Source of the DNA: Ruania alkalisoli
GTDB taxonomy: Bacteria; Actinomycetota; Actinomycetes; Actinomycetales; Beutenbergiaceae
Direction of reading: 5' to 3'
Assembly (NCBI RefSeq): GCF_014960965.1
Contig: NZ_CP063169.1
Span: 901,581 to 965,580 of the forward strand
DNA: 64,000 bases
Shown piece by piece: positions 50,840-61,075 of the stretch; the first letter of the stretch is position 1, and every line of letters begins with the position of its first letter. The notes under the pieces are model-generated. The model did not search any database, was not told the origin of the DNA, and saw nothing but the letters and a program-made list of their open reading frames with translations. The position numbers and the translations under genes are program-made.

Positions 50840-53800
50840 GTGCAGAAGAGAAAGCATGTCGCGCGCAGACGAGCGCGCACCGCATGGCAGCGGCCGCTGG
50901 CCGGCGCAACCGCCATGGTCGCTGCAGTCGCACTGGGGGCCGTCGGCCTCTCTGGCACGCTGTCACCAGCGGTTGCTGCGCCGGGCGATGACAGTGAGGC
51001 GCTCGCTGAACTGATCGACCTGGACGCGCTCGGACTCGGCGTCGTTGACGCGGTCCGGACCGAGTCCGGCTTCACCAGCGAACCGGGCCCGAACGACGCT
51101 GATCTCGACGTGTCCGTCCTGGAAGGCCTCGCTGACATCACTGTTGGCGGTGTCAACATCCCGCTGATCGGCGATGGCACCAACGATGGCCTGCTCGACC
51201 TCGGTCCCGGCGCCGAAGCGGGGCTGCTGAACGGCTACGCCTCCTCGCTCGATGGGCAGTCGTCCATCGCTGCGTCTGGTGCGCTCGGCGCCGACGGTGC
51301 GATCAACGCTGACGCCGGTGGCGACTCCGACGTAGCGACCGTTGACCTGACAGCACTGCTCGGCCAGCTGGGCGTGGACGGTCTGACGGACGAGATCGTC
51401 GACCAGGTGGGCCTCGAGCTCGGAGCGATCGCCTCCCGCGCCGAGGTCACCGACGGTGACAACGTCACGAGCGAGTACCTCATCGCCGATGCGCAGGTCG
51501 TCATCAGCAGCCCGCTGGTCGGAGACCTGAGCACGACTGTCCAGAACACCGTGGGGACCGCCGAGGACGCGGTCAACGGCACTCTTGGGCCGGATGGAGC
51601 AGTTCAGGGCCTGTTGGATGCCATTGATCTCGGGTCCGTTGGTATCCCGACGGTTCTGGAGATTGATCTTGGCTCGCCAACCCTCAACGCGAGTGTCGAC
51701 CTCACCGGAGTCACGGACGGCATTCTGACCGACTCGATCAGTGACGGCGCGGTGTCGATCAACCTCGCCGACGGCACGATCGCCATCGACCTGGAGCAGC
51801 TGCACCCAGGCGGGCTGAATGGGCTGGACCCGAACACGCAGGTGCTGACCGCTGCCCAGATCGACCAGGTGCAGATCGGGGTCACGAACCTCCTCGATGA
51901 CTTGCTTGACGACATCGTTCAGGCGGTTGACGATGCGATCCTCGGGACCAACGTCACCTTGACACTCGACCCGACCTTGGACGCGCTTGCTGGAACCCTG
52001 ACCGGCGACGTAGGGGTCACACTCGCAGGGTCTCTTGGGGACTTCCTTGGGCTGACGGGAACGGACCCCGTTCTGGATGTCACGGGAAGTGTCACCGTGG
52101 ACCTGCCGGTCCTGCCGGACGTCACTCTAGAGGCGGACGGGCTGTTCGACCTGATCGAGCCAGTCATCCTGGGTGCGCTCACTACTATCGGTGACGCCTT
52201 CGACGGCCTGCTGAACCCGGATGGCTCCGACGGTGCACCAGCACTCGGCGTGGTGGGCGTCTTGCAGGCCACCCTGTCTGGCGTGATCGGCGAGCTCGAC
52301 GTGCTCGACCCGCTGCTCAGCCAGTTGCTCACGATCACGATCAACGAGCAGCCCACCGAGGAGCCGATCAACGCAGCGGGCGGCGACCTGGGTGACGGTT
52401 CCTTCACGGTCCGCGCCCTGGCGATCGATGTCCTCCCGGGGCTTGGTGCCGAGACGGGCATCGACCTTGCCTCCTCCTCGGTCCGTGCGACCGTTGACGA
52501 CGGCGGCGACGCTGACACGAACGCCAACGCCTCGGCGTCGGCGGCCGCGTCCGCGACGGCGGACGACGACAACAATGCAGCGGCCGATGCTGCGGCTGAA
52601 GCCGCGGCGTATGCCGACAACACCACGGACTCCTCGGCTGCGGCCGACGTGACCGCGGCTGCTGCGGCTGATGTTGCTGCTGACACGGACGCCTCGCAGG
52701 ATGCGTCGGCGGATGCGACCACGGACCCGGATGCTTCTGCTGCTGCGGCGGCAGAGGCGGCGGCGAACGCGGACAACACCTCCGACACCAACGCGGACGC
52801 TTCGGCAGCGGTCTCGGCGGACTCGACCTCGGACGCCACTTCGGAGGCTGCCTCGGCGGCTGACGCGGCGGCCACGGCGGACTCCTCCACCGACGCCTCT
52901 GTCGCGGCATCGGCTGACGCTGACTCGTCCACGGACCCGGACTCCTCGACGGACCCGGACTCGTCCACGGACCCGGACTCCTCGACGGACCCGGACTCGT
53001 CCACGGACCCGGACTCCTCGACGGACCCGGACTCCTCGACGGACCCGGACTCCTCGACGGACCCGGACTCGTCCACGGACCCGGACTCGTCCACGGACCC
53101 GGACTCCTCGACGGACCCGGACTCCTCCATGGATGCGGACACGAACACCAACGCCTCGGCGTCGGCTGCTGCTGCGGCGGACGCTGACGACGACAGCAAC
53201 GCGGCGGCAGAGGCTGCTGCAGAGGCGGCGGCGTATGCCGACAACACGACGGACTCTTCGGCTGCGACCGACGTGACTGCGGCTGCGGCGGCGGAGACGG
53301 CTGCTGACACCGACGCCTCGCAGGATGCGTCGGCGGATGCGACCACGGACCCGGATGCCTCGGCTGCTGCGGCTGCAGAGGCGGCGGCGAACGCGGACAA
53401 CAGCTCCGACACCAACGCGGATGCTTCTGCAGCGGTCTCGGCGGACTCGACGTCTGACGCCACTTCGGAGGCTGCTTCGGCGGCTGACGCGGCGGCCACG
53501 GCGGACTCCTCCACTGACGCCTCGGCGGCGGCTTCGGCCGACGCGGATGCTTCGGCGGCTGCTGCTGCGGACCCGTCCAGCGACGCGGACTCCGACGCAG
53601 ACGCCGGTGACCTCAGCGCCACGGTTCTCTACAAGAGCATCGTGCGTGACACCGGTGTGGAGCAGGAGGCCTACGGCTTCGGTTTCGAGCCGGGTGAGTC
53701 GGTCACTGCGACCGTGAACTCCACCCCGTTCGACCTGACCGCCACGGCGGACGAGGACGGTGACGTCACGTTCACCTTCCCGATCGACGCTGACTTCGAG

Positions 53801-54016
53801 CTCGGTGATCACCACGTGACGATGGTCGGCGAGGTTTCCGGTGAGATCCTGGCGGAGAACCTCGACACCGACTTCGTGGTGACTGAGGCCAGCGGCCCGT
53901 CGCTCCCGGACACCGGTGCCGAGCTCGACCAGTTGTTCGGGCTGATCGCCGCGGCGCTCATGTGCCTCGGAGCTGGCCTGCTGCTGACCGGCAACCGGCG
54001 GTCGACAGTGCGCTGA
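50840..54016 (+). CDS. Choice-of-anchor-G-type surface protein with LPDTG sorting signal
   Basis: Wall-anchored surface protein of 1058 aa. GTG 50840 has GGGGGAG just upstream; the ATG at 50822 without SD would add six residues. A basic Sec signal ends near PAVAAPG. The folded N-terminal about 510 residues (LADITVGGVNIPLIGDG, SSIAASGALGADGAINADAG) resemble choice-of-anchor G proteins. From about residue 557 comes a 139-residue Asp/Ala/Ser/Thr block, then eleven DSSTDP units, then a near-identical second 139-residue block. A small beta domain follows (VEQEAYGFGFEPGESVTATV), then LPDTG, a hydrophobic helix and a basic tail. The low-complexity stalk should project the N-terminal domain from the wall. 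No enzymatic motif seen. Confidence 0.85.
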   Translation: MQKRKHVARRRARTAWQRPLAGATAMVAAVALGAVGLSGTLSPAVAAPGDDSEALAELIDLDALGLGVVDAVRTESGFTSEPGPNDADLDVSVLEGLADITVGGVNIPLIGDGTNDGLLDLGPGAEAGLLNGYASSLDGQSSIAASGALGADGAINADAGGDSDVATVDLTALLGQLGVDGLTDEIVDQVGLELGAIASRAEVTDGDNVTSEYLIADAQVVISSPLVGDLSTTVQNTVGTAEDAVNGTLGPDGAVQGLLDAIDLGSVGIPTVLEIDLGSPTLNASVDLTGVTDGILTDSISDGAVSINLADGTIAIDLEQLHPGGLNGLDPNTQVLTAAQIDQVQIGVTNLLDDLLDDIVQAVDDAILGTNVTLTLDPTLDALAGTLTGDVGVTLAGSLGDFLGLTGTDPVLDVTGSVTVDLPVLPDVTLEADGLFDLIEPVILGALTTIGDAFDGLLNPDGSDGAPALGVVGVLQATLSGVIGELDVLDPLLSQLLTITINEQPTEEPINAAGGDLGDGSFTVRALAIDVLPGLGAETGIDLASSSVRATVDDGGDADTNANASASAAASATADDDNNAAADAAAEAAAYADNTTDSSAAADVTAAAAADVAADTDASQDASADATTDPDASAAAAAEAAANADNTSDTNADASAAVSADSTSDATSEAASAADAAATADSSTDASVAASADADSSTDPDSSTDPDSSTDPDSSTDPDSSTDPDSSTDPDSSTDPDSSTDPDSSTDPDSSTDPDSSTDPDSSMDADTNTNASASAAAAADADDDSNAAAEAAAEAAAYADNTTDSSAATDVTAAAAAETAADTDASQDASADATTDPDASAAAAAEAAANADNSSDTNADASAAVSADSTSDATSEAASAADAAATADSSTDASAAASADADASAAAAADPSSDADSDADAGDLSATVLYKSIVRDTGVEQEAYGFGFEPGESVTATVNSTPFDLTATADEDGDVTFTFPIDADFELGDHHVTMVGEVSGEILAENLDTDFVVTEASGPSLPDTGAELDQLFGLIAAALMCLGAGLLLTGNRRSTVR
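52508..52924 (+). repeat. First copy of duplicated 417-bp coding block
   Basis: Encodes 139 Asp/Ala/Ser/Thr-rich residues starting DADTNANASAS. Its partner of identical length is at 53132-53548. The two differ at scattered codons but keep long identical words (for example ADSTSDATSEAASAADAAAT). Confidence 0.9.
52922..53119 (+). repeat. Eleven 18-bp coding tandem repeats (DSSTDP)
   Basis: Eleven in-frame units of two synonymous forms, A (GAC TCG TCC ACG GAC CCG) and B (GAC TCC TCG ACG GAC CCG), in the order A B A B A B B B A A B. A degenerate twelfth unit with an ATG follows at 53120-53137. Same protein sequence, two DNA versions. Confidence 0.95.
53132..53548 (+). repeat. Second copy of duplicated 417-bp coding block
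   Basis: 139 codons starting DADTNTNASAS, same length as the copy at 52508-52924, so no indel has accumulated since duplication. Confidence 0.9.
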
Positions 54017-54045
54017 TCTGCATCTGCGGATGAGCACAGAATGAG

Positions 54046-54085
54046 GGTTCGGTCCCGGAGCGCACAGACGCTCCGGGACCGAACC
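54046..54085 (+). terminator. Terminator after surface-protein gene
   Basis: Perfect 17-bp stem (GGTTCGGTCCCGGAGCG with its complement), 6-nt loop, 29 nt after the stop. It separates the surface protein from the DUF5819 operon. Confidence 0.85.
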
Positions 54086-54137
54086 TCGTCCGCTGACTGT
54101 TCTTGCAGCACGATGGCCCGGTGGGGAACGAACTGAT

Positions 54138-54968
54138 ATGACGAGCAAGGATGCGGCGGCTGACGCCGACGCAGTCGCGGAAGGACCTGCGGTGGACCCA
54201 GCCGGCGACGGTGCGGTCCGTACACCGCTCAGCAGGCTCAAGCGGGCCGTGGTGGTGGCGGCGGTCTTGTTCACCGCCTTCCACATCTTCGCCACGTTCC
54301 TGTGGATCGCGCCCGCTTCCGGACTCCGTCAGGTGATCCCGGGCGACCTCCTGCACCGGTACATGATCCCGATGCACGGGCAGAGCTGGAGCGTGTTTGC
54401 CCCCGAGCCCATCAATGGGGACTACCGTCTCCAGGTTCGCGCCACCCTCAACCGAGACGGTGAGGAGATCGAGACCGAATGGGTCGATGCAACGGCCGCC
54501 GAGCTCGACATGCTCACCCATAACCTCTTCCCGCCGCGCGCGGCGATCACGGCCAGTCAGGTGGCCAGCACCTTCCGTGGCGCTTACCTCGACCTCAACG
54601 ACGAACAGGAAGAGATCGTCGCGCTCGGCTACTACAACGGCAACGACTGGCGTCCGCGGCTGGAATCTGCGCTGCGTTCACACGACAACGCCGGCGCCGT
54701 CGCCGAGTACATGCAAGCCGAGGAACTCGCCAATGCCTATGCTACCCAGGTGGCCTACGCCATGTGGGGCGAGGACGTCGTCCTAGTGCAGTTCGTCGTC
54801 AGCCGGCAGAACGTCGTCCCCTACGGGCAGCGCAACGAGCCCGACGCCGAACGCCCGGCTGTGCAGCCCTACGTCACCGGCTGGCGTGGCCTGATCGAGT
54901 ATCCCGGTCAGTCGCGCGAACGATTCGCCGAGATCTTCCGCCCGGCCGTCGAGGAGTCCACCCGATGA
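54138..54968 (+). CDS. DUF5819-family membrane protein
   Basis: 276 aa. An acidic/Ala-rich N-terminus, one membrane helix at about 36-60 (VVVAAVLFTAFHIFATFLWI), then an exported domain with IPMHGQSWSVFAPEPINGDYRLQVRAT, the pattern of DUF5819 proteins (SdpA-like in gene context). GGGGAAC serves as SD. Its stop overlaps the start of the HTTM gene (ATGA), a pairing comparable to sdpA-sdpB of B. subtilis, where both are needed to mature the SDP toxin. Whether a peptide substrate exists here is open. Confidence 0.75.
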   Translation: MTSKDAAADADAVAEGPAVDPAGDGAVRTPLSRLKRAVVVAAVLFTAFHIFATFLWIAPASGLRQVIPGDLLHRYMIPMHGQSWSVFAPEPINGDYRLQVRATLNRDGEEIETEWVDATAAELDMLTHNLFPPRAAITASQVASTFRGAYLDLNDEQEEIVALGYYNGNDWRPRLESALRSHDNAGAVAEYMQAEELANAYATQVAYAMWGEDVVLVQFVVSRQNVVPYGQRNEPDAERPAVQPYVTGWRGLIEYPGQSRERFAEIFRPAVEESTR

Positions 54969-56134
54969 CCTCCCGCGCCCGCACCCTTGCTCGCACCAGT
55001 GCCCGTGCGACCGGCACACTCGTCGGCGATCTCTACGGTGCTGTTTCCTCGCTGGTACACCGCACTCTGACCTGGACCGAGAACTGGCTCGTCGGTGCCA
55101 AGCGTGCCCGATACGGACTCGCCGTCACCCGCATCCTCCTCGGACTGACCGCTTTGGGCCTGCTTGCCACGAACTGGCGCACCCGCTACTACGCCTTCGG
55201 AAGCGGCTCGGTCTGGAACGGCGAAGCAGCCCAGCCGCTGAGCGACTTCCCGCAGATCCCGCTGTTCAGCATCTTCCACCGGGTGGCGTTGAACGACTGG
55301 TCCTTCACGATCCTCTACGTCGCGCTCGCCTGGCTCGCGATCCTCGTGACCCTGGGTTGGCGCATGAAGATCGTGCTGCCGATCTTCTTCGTCGCCTGGA
55401 CCTCGTTCATCGAGATGAACGACACCCTGGGCGATCAGGGCGACAACATGTTCCGCATCACCCTGCTGGCACTGCTGTTCGCCGACACCGCGGGCCGGTG
55501 GTCACTGGATGCGCGCCGCCGCGCTGATACCGACGCCCAGACCGGACCCTGGCTGCGCCGTGCCTGGAACGGTGAGCCGTGGGCGCCCGCATGGCTGACG
55601 AACCTGAGCCACAACCTCGTACTCGTCGCCGTCACCTGCCACGTGTGCTTCGTCTACGCCTCCGGTGCCCTCTTCAAGGCCGGGGGAGCGCCGTGGCAGC
55701 ACGGGTACGCCATCTACAACCCGCTGCAGACAGTGCGTTTCGGGTCCTGGCCAGAGCTCAGTGACCTGCTGACCGCGTGGGCGCCCGTGGTCACGATCAT
55801 CTCCTGGAGCTCGATCATCCTGCAGATGATCTTCCCGCTCGCACTGCTGTGGCGACCCTCCCGGGTGATTGCGCTCTTCGGCATCACCTCCTTCCACATC
55901 GGCATCGCCGTCCTCATGGGGCTGCCCTGGTTCTCCCTGGCAATGATCGCGATCGACGCGATCTTCATCCGGGACGTCACCTGGCGGAGGCTGGCCGACC
56001 GGATCACCGGGGCCTGGCGCAGCGCACGCGACCAGGACGGTGAGACCGACGAAAGTCCGCCAGAAGAACCCGAAGGCGCAGACTCCGACCCTCCGGATGA
56101 ATCCGCACGGGAACGCGCCAGCGTGACGCACTGA
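54965..56134 (+). CDS. HTTM-domain membrane protein (SdpB/gamma-carboxylase-like)
   Basis: 389-aa polytopic membrane protein with about six to eight hydrophobic segments. Features of the HTTM (horizontally transferred transmembrane) family: RYGLAVTRILLGLTALGLLA, NDWSFTILYVALAWLAILV, FVAWTSFIEMNDTLGDQGDN and HVCFVYASGALFKAGGAPWQ. This fold includes vitamin-K-dependent gamma-glutamyl carboxylase and SdpB. The C-terminal tail of about 45 residues is acidic. The start overlaps the DUF5819 stop, so the two are translationally coupled. Reaction unknown. Confidence 0.82.
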   Translation: MTSRARTLARTSARATGTLVGDLYGAVSSLVHRTLTWTENWLVGAKRARYGLAVTRILLGLTALGLLATNWRTRYYAFGSGSVWNGEAAQPLSDFPQIPLFSIFHRVALNDWSFTILYVALAWLAILVTLGWRMKIVLPIFFVAWTSFIEMNDTLGDQGDNMFRITLLALLFADTAGRWSLDARRRADTDAQTGPWLRRAWNGEPWAPAWLTNLSHNLVLVAVTCHVCFVYASGALFKAGGAPWQHGYAIYNPLQTVRFGSWPELSDLLTAWAPVVTIISWSSIILQMIFPLALLWRPSRVIALFGITSFHIGIAVLMGLPWFSLAMIAIDAIFIRDVTWRRLADRITGAWRSARDQDGETDESPPEEPEGADSDPPDESARERASVTH

Positions 56135-56157
56135 CCCCGCCCTCACCCACGACCAGG

Positions 56158-56163
56158 CAGACT
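56158..56163 (+). promoter_or_regulatory. Possible -10 box of FAD-oxidoreductase gene
   Basis: CAGACT, 6 nt before the ATG at 56170; the intervening GGAGG is too close to act as a normal SD. May allow expression independent of the upstream pair. Confidence 0.4.
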
Positions 56164-56169
56164 GGAGGC

Positions 56170-57645
56170 ATGGTGCGCACCAGCACGGACGCCGTCGTGA
56201 TCGGATCCGGCCCGAACGGACTGACGGCCGCGGTCACCCTCGCCCGCGCAGGGCTCGAGGTGACCGTGCTGGAGGCGCAGCCGGTCGCCGGTGGGGGAGC
56301 CCGCACGCTGGCTTCACCCCTGGCCGACGGTCTGCGCCACGACATCTGCTCGGCTGTGCACGCCCTGGCCCTGGCCAGCCCGGCGTTCCGGGAGTTCGAC
56401 TTCGCCGCACGAGGCGTCGAGTTGGTCAGCCCTGAGATCTCCTACGCACAGCCACTGGACGGTGGCCGTGCTGCGGTTGCCTATCACTCACTCGGACGGA
56501 CCGTGGCTGAGCTGGGCGTCGACGGGACGGCCTGGCGGCGGTTCTTCGCCCCGCTGGTGGAGAACGCGGAACTGCTCACCGCTCTCGCACTCGGGAACCG
56601 GCGCGAACTGCCCGCCGGGGCGCTGAGTATCCGCGGGATCGCAGCGATGGCGGCGACCGCAGTGCGACTGGTGGAGCAAGGAAGCCCCGCATGGAATCTA
56701 CGTTTTCGTGAGGATCTCGCCCCAGCGCTGCTGACAGGAGTCGCCGCGCACGCGATCTCCACTCTCCCGAGTCCGGCGGCCGCCGGTACCTCGATCATGC
56801 TCGCCACCTTGGCGCACACCGTCGGCTGGCCGATCCCCGTGGGCGGCTCCGGTGCCCTGACGGCGGCCCTGGTGTCGGACCTGGAGGCCCACGGTGGTCG
56901 TGTGGTCACCGAGCACGAAGTCACAGCCTGGCACGAACTCCCTCGTGCTCGCGCCTACCTCGCCGACACCTCGCCGGCCGGTCTGGTCCGCATCTGGGGC
57001 GACCGGATGCGCCCGTCGGTGCGTCATGCGCTGGAACGCTTCCGCTATGGCAATGCAGCCGCGAAGGTGGACTTCGTGCTCTCCGGGTCAGTGCCGTGGG
57101 CTGATGAGCGCGTGGGTCGCGCAGGCACCGTGCACGTCGGCGGGCGGCGGGAGGAGATGGCCCGTGCCGAGGCCGACGTTGCTGCCGGCCGGGTCCCGGA
57201 GCGCCCGATGATCCTGTTCTCCGACCCCACCGGTTCCGATCCGGCACGAGAGGTCGGGGGGCTGCGCCCGGGCTGGGCGTACGCGCATGTGCCGGCTGGC
57301 AGTGGTGTGGACGTCACGGAGGCTGTGACGGCGCAGATCGAACGCTTCGCGCCGGGCTTCAGGGACGTCGTCGTGAGTGCGCGCTGCACCCCGGCATCCC
57401 GGATGAGCGAGCACAACGCCAACTACGTGGGCGGAGACATCGCCGCCGGGGCGCTCTCGACATGGCAGATGGCGGCACGGCCCCGGCCCGCGCTGGACCC
57501 GTATGCGACGTCAATCCCGGGCGTCTACCTCTGCTCGCAGTCGGCGCCACCCGGACCAGGGGTGCACGGGATGGCCGGCTGGCACGCCGCCCGGCGCGCA
57601 CTCTCGCAGCGGTTCTCCCTCCCGGTGCCCTCGCTCGCCCCCTGA
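56170..57645 (+). CDS. Phytoene-desaturase-like FAD/NAD(P) oxidoreductase
   Basis: 491 aa. N-terminal dinucleotide fold [21 protein letters not shown] (8-28) followed by [13 protein letters not shown], and a C-terminal [14 protein letters not shown] with [20 protein letters not shown], the FAD-closing segment of the carotenoid/retinol desaturase-like branch. No signal peptide. Starts 35 nt after the HTTM gene in the same direction. Substrate unknown; no carotenoid genes nearby. Possible coupling with the membrane proteins upstream is inference. Confidence 0.88.
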   Translation: MVRTSTDAVVIGSGPNGLTAAVTLARAGLEVTVLEAQPVAGGGARTLASPLADGLRHDICSAVHALALASPAFREFDFAARGVELVSPEISYAQPLDGGRAAVAYHSLGRTVAELGVDGTAWRRFFAPLVENAELLTALALGNRRELPAGALSIRGIAAMAATAVRLVEQGSPAWNLRFREDLAPALLTGVAAHAISTLPSPAAAGTSIMLATLAHTVGWPIPVGGSGALTAALVSDLEAHGGRVVTEHEVTAWHELPRARAYLADTSPAGLVRIWGDRMRPSVRHALERFRYGNAAAKVDFVLSGSVPWADERVGRAGTVHVGGRREEMARAEADVAAGRVPERPMILFSDPTGSDPAREVGGLRPGWAYAHVPAGSGVDVTEAVTAQIERFAPGFRDVVVSARCTPASRMSEHNANYVGGDIAAGALSTWQMAARPRPALDPYATSIPGVYLCSQSAPPGPGVHGMAGWHAARRALSQRFSLPVPSLAP

Positions 57646-57657
57646 TTCAGTCCGCAT

Positions 57658-57684
57658 CTTGCACTCTCGACCCGAGAGTGCCAA
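57658..57684. promoter_or_regulatory. CIRCE element 1 (HrcA operator)
   Basis: CTTGCACTC-N9-GAGTGCCAA, close to the CIRCE consensus (9-bp arms, 9-bp spacer) with two mismatches in the left arm and one in the right. Confidence 0.85.
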
Positions 57685-57688
57685 TAAT
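57659..57688 (+). promoter_or_regulatory. groEL promoter
   Basis: -35 TTGCAC (57659-57664), 18-bp spacer, -10 AATAAT (57683-57688). It is interwoven with CIRCE 1 and followed by CIRCE 2 over the start region. Confidence 0.6.
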
Positions 57689-57692
57689 GGCA

Positions 57693-57719
57693 TTAGCACT
57701 CTCGCACTGAGAGTGACAA
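57693..57719. promoter_or_regulatory. CIRCE element 2 (HrcA operator)
   Basis: TTAGCACTC-N9-GAGTGACAA: perfect left arm, one mismatch in the right arm. Confidence 0.92.
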
Positions 57720-57757
57720 CTGTGGTCAGCGAGACGAGGCGCCGACCCGGTGCGTGA

Positions 57758-59476
<1,719 letters not shown>

Positions 59477-59606
59477 CGACACACGTCGTGGAGGTTGGGA
59501 GCGAGGAACGAGCTTCCGGCCGAAACTGAGTGTGAGGAAGAAGCCCGGGCGGGCAAGGCTTCTAAGAAGCCAGCACCGCCTAAGCTGCTGAGCTCAGCAC
59601 CCTGTC

Positions 59607-59643
59607 GAAAGCCCCCGGTTCCCTTGCGGAGCCGGGGGCTTTC
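59607..59643 (+). terminator. groEL terminator
   Basis: 12-bp stem GAAAGCCCCCGG/CCGGGGGCTTTC with a 13-nt loop, ending in TTTC. The rest of 59477-59690 holds no gene that I can support. Confidence 0.85.
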
Positions 59644-59690
59644 GCATTGCCGGCACCGTTCTCCGCCGGCCGCCAGCAACTCCGAATAGC

Positions 59691-60581
59691 TCAGAGCCCG
59701 CGCAGCTCCGCCTTGAGGTTGGCGCGTGCCTGCGCCTGCCATCGTGCTGCGCCGACCCTCGTGCGGAAGAGCGGTTCCTGAGCGAGCAGGTGCTTCACGA
59801 CGGCGGAGCGACCCGTCCGCCAGTCCGCGTCCGTGACGTGGGCGTACTCCGCCCGCACCTGCCGCTGATAGCGGGCGTAGCCGGCCTCGTCCCGGCCCAG
59901 GACCGCCAGGTCAGCATCGCAGAGCAGCGCACCGTGCGTATCGCCGGGCCCGGGGGAGTGGTCCCGCGTGAGCAGCACCAGGCGAACCGCCTCGTCGATC
60001 TCCGTGCGGTCCAGACCGGCCCCCGCCAGCGTGGACTGTGCCAGCTCGGCGGACGCCTGCTCGTCCACACCGGCGACGCCGCGGTAGACGGCGTCGTGGA
60101 ACCAGGCAGCGAGCAGCACCGGCCGCGGCGCCTTCCTGGGAACGCAGAGGAGGTCCAGCGCCTCCAGCACATCCAGCAGGTGCGCACTCGTCTGATAACT
60201 GCGATGTGTCTCCTCCCACCGGTCGAGCAGGTCGTTCCCCAGGGTCGCGGCCGTGCCCGGCGCGGCTTCGGGCACCATCTGCTCCCAGCGGCTCAGCAGC
60301 GCAGCCCGGCGGTAGTGCGGGCGCTGCCGTGCCGGGATCCGCAGCCCGCTTGCCCGTAGCCGCCTGATCAGCTCCCCGGCCGGAACGCTCACTGCGCCGC
60401 GCGTCACCAGATCGTCGTGCATCCGCGCGGGCACGTCGTAGTGGTCGGCATCGAAGGCCCGGGTGCTGACCCCCGCCGCTGCGGCGAACGCGTGCAGCTC
60501 GGCGAGCGAGGCGTCTGAGACCAGGTGTGAGAACCAGGTGCCGTGTGCCGGCCACAGCGGCGGGTCGATGAGGATGGCCAC
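59691..60581 (-). CDS. DUF4031-HD domain fusion protein
   Basis: 296 aa. Residues 1-90 are a DUF4031 domain (AILIDPPLWPAHGTWFSHLV, DADHYDVPARMHDDL). The rest is an HD-superfamily metal phosphohydrolase-like domain with H162-D163 (LLAAWFHDAVYRG), RDH near 208, CDADLAVLG near 221 and YARYQRQVRAEYAHV. GTG at 60581 is chosen because it makes the protein begin at the DUF4031 core; TACGCT lies 6 nt upstream, which fits leaderless initiation, although GAGGAG abuts the codon. It follows the WXG100 gene by 34 bp and shares its HD part with the protein at 61076-62047. Substrate unknown. Confidence 0.8.
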   Translation of the reverse strand: MAILIDPPLWPAHGTWFSHLVSDASLAELHAFAAAAGVSTRAFDADHYDVPARMHDDLVTRGAVSVPAGELIRRLRASGLRIPARQRPHYRRAALLSRWEQMVPEAAPGTAATLGNDLLDRWEETHRSYQTSAHLLDVLEALDLLCVPRKAPRPVLLAAWFHDAVYRGVAGVDEQASAELAQSTLAGAGLDRTEIDEAVRLVLLTRDHSPGPGDTHGALLCDADLAVLGRDEAGYARYQRQVRAEYAHVTDADWRTGRSAVVKHLLAQEPLFRTRVGAARWQAQARANLKAELRGL

Positions 60582-60587
60582 CTCCTC

Positions 60588-60593
60588 AGCGTA
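60588..60593 (-). promoter_or_regulatory. Possible -10 box of DUF4031-HD gene
   Basis: TACGCT on the minus strand, 6 nt before the GTG at 60581, in the short gap after the WXG100 gene. Confidence 0.4.
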
Positions 60594-60615
60594 GATCCGG
60601 GGCGAGCCGACCCGC

Positions 60616-60906
60616 TCAGCGGGCGAAGAGCCTCGTGTTCGTGGTCTCGGCCGCCTCGTACTCTCGGGCACCGGTGTCCAGCGCCAGCGAGATCTGCTCC
60701 AACGATGCTTCCACTTGCTGCTGCGTGGCACGCCACTCGGTGATGAGCGCCGTGAACGAGGCCGAGGCGCTCCCGTGCCACGAGCTCTGCAGCGAGGTGA
60801 GGTGCCGCATCATGTTCGTCACTTCGGTACGGATCGCCGCCGCCGACACCCGGGCGCTCGCACCTGCCCGCGCCACCTCCGCGCTGTCCACCTGGAACTG
60901 TGCCAT
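60616..60906 (-). CDS. WXG100-family (ESAT-6-like) protein
   Basis: 96 aa, the exact size of type VII secretion WXG100 substrates. A helix-turn-helix hairpin with the W-x-G turn at 43-45 (LQSSWHGSASASF), and a C-terminal YEAAE segment matching the Y-x-x-x-D/E export signal. Probably forms a dimeric four-helix bundle, either exported by a type VII system or acting as an adaptor. No EccC-type ATPase is in the window. GAGGAGGA provides a strong SD. Placed between two HD-type genes on the same strand. Confidence 0.92.
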   Translation of the reverse strand: MAQFQVDSAEVARAGASARVSAAAIRTEVTNMMRHLTSLQSSWHGSASASFTALITEWRATQQQVEASLEQISLALDTGAREYEAAETTNTRLFAR

Positions 60907-61075
60907 CTCGTCCTCCTCGTTCTCCAGGCGGCCCTGTGCGCGCCCGGTACTCGGAGGCTAGGCAACAGGGGCGCAGCGGCGAGGTGCGTCGTCGTGAGGG
61001 TTGTGGACGCACCTGCATCGGCACGCATGTATCGGCACGCAGGTCAGGGCGAACGCATCCGCCGGGCCACCTGCG

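Noticed and set aside
52922-53137. Regular 18-bp array that could be mistaken for a CRISPR or VNTR locus
   Set aside because: Units are contiguous without unique spacers and stay in frame inside a coding sequence. The same applies to 43090-43224.
52127-54295. Arg/Val-repeat frame of 722 codons antisense to the surface-protein stalk
   Set aside because: The repetitive composition is only the complement of the D/A/S-coding repeats; it also crosses the terminator at 54046-54085.
59495-59689. 64-codon frame after groEL
   Set aside because: It reads through the groEL terminator hairpin and has no SD or recognisable sequence.
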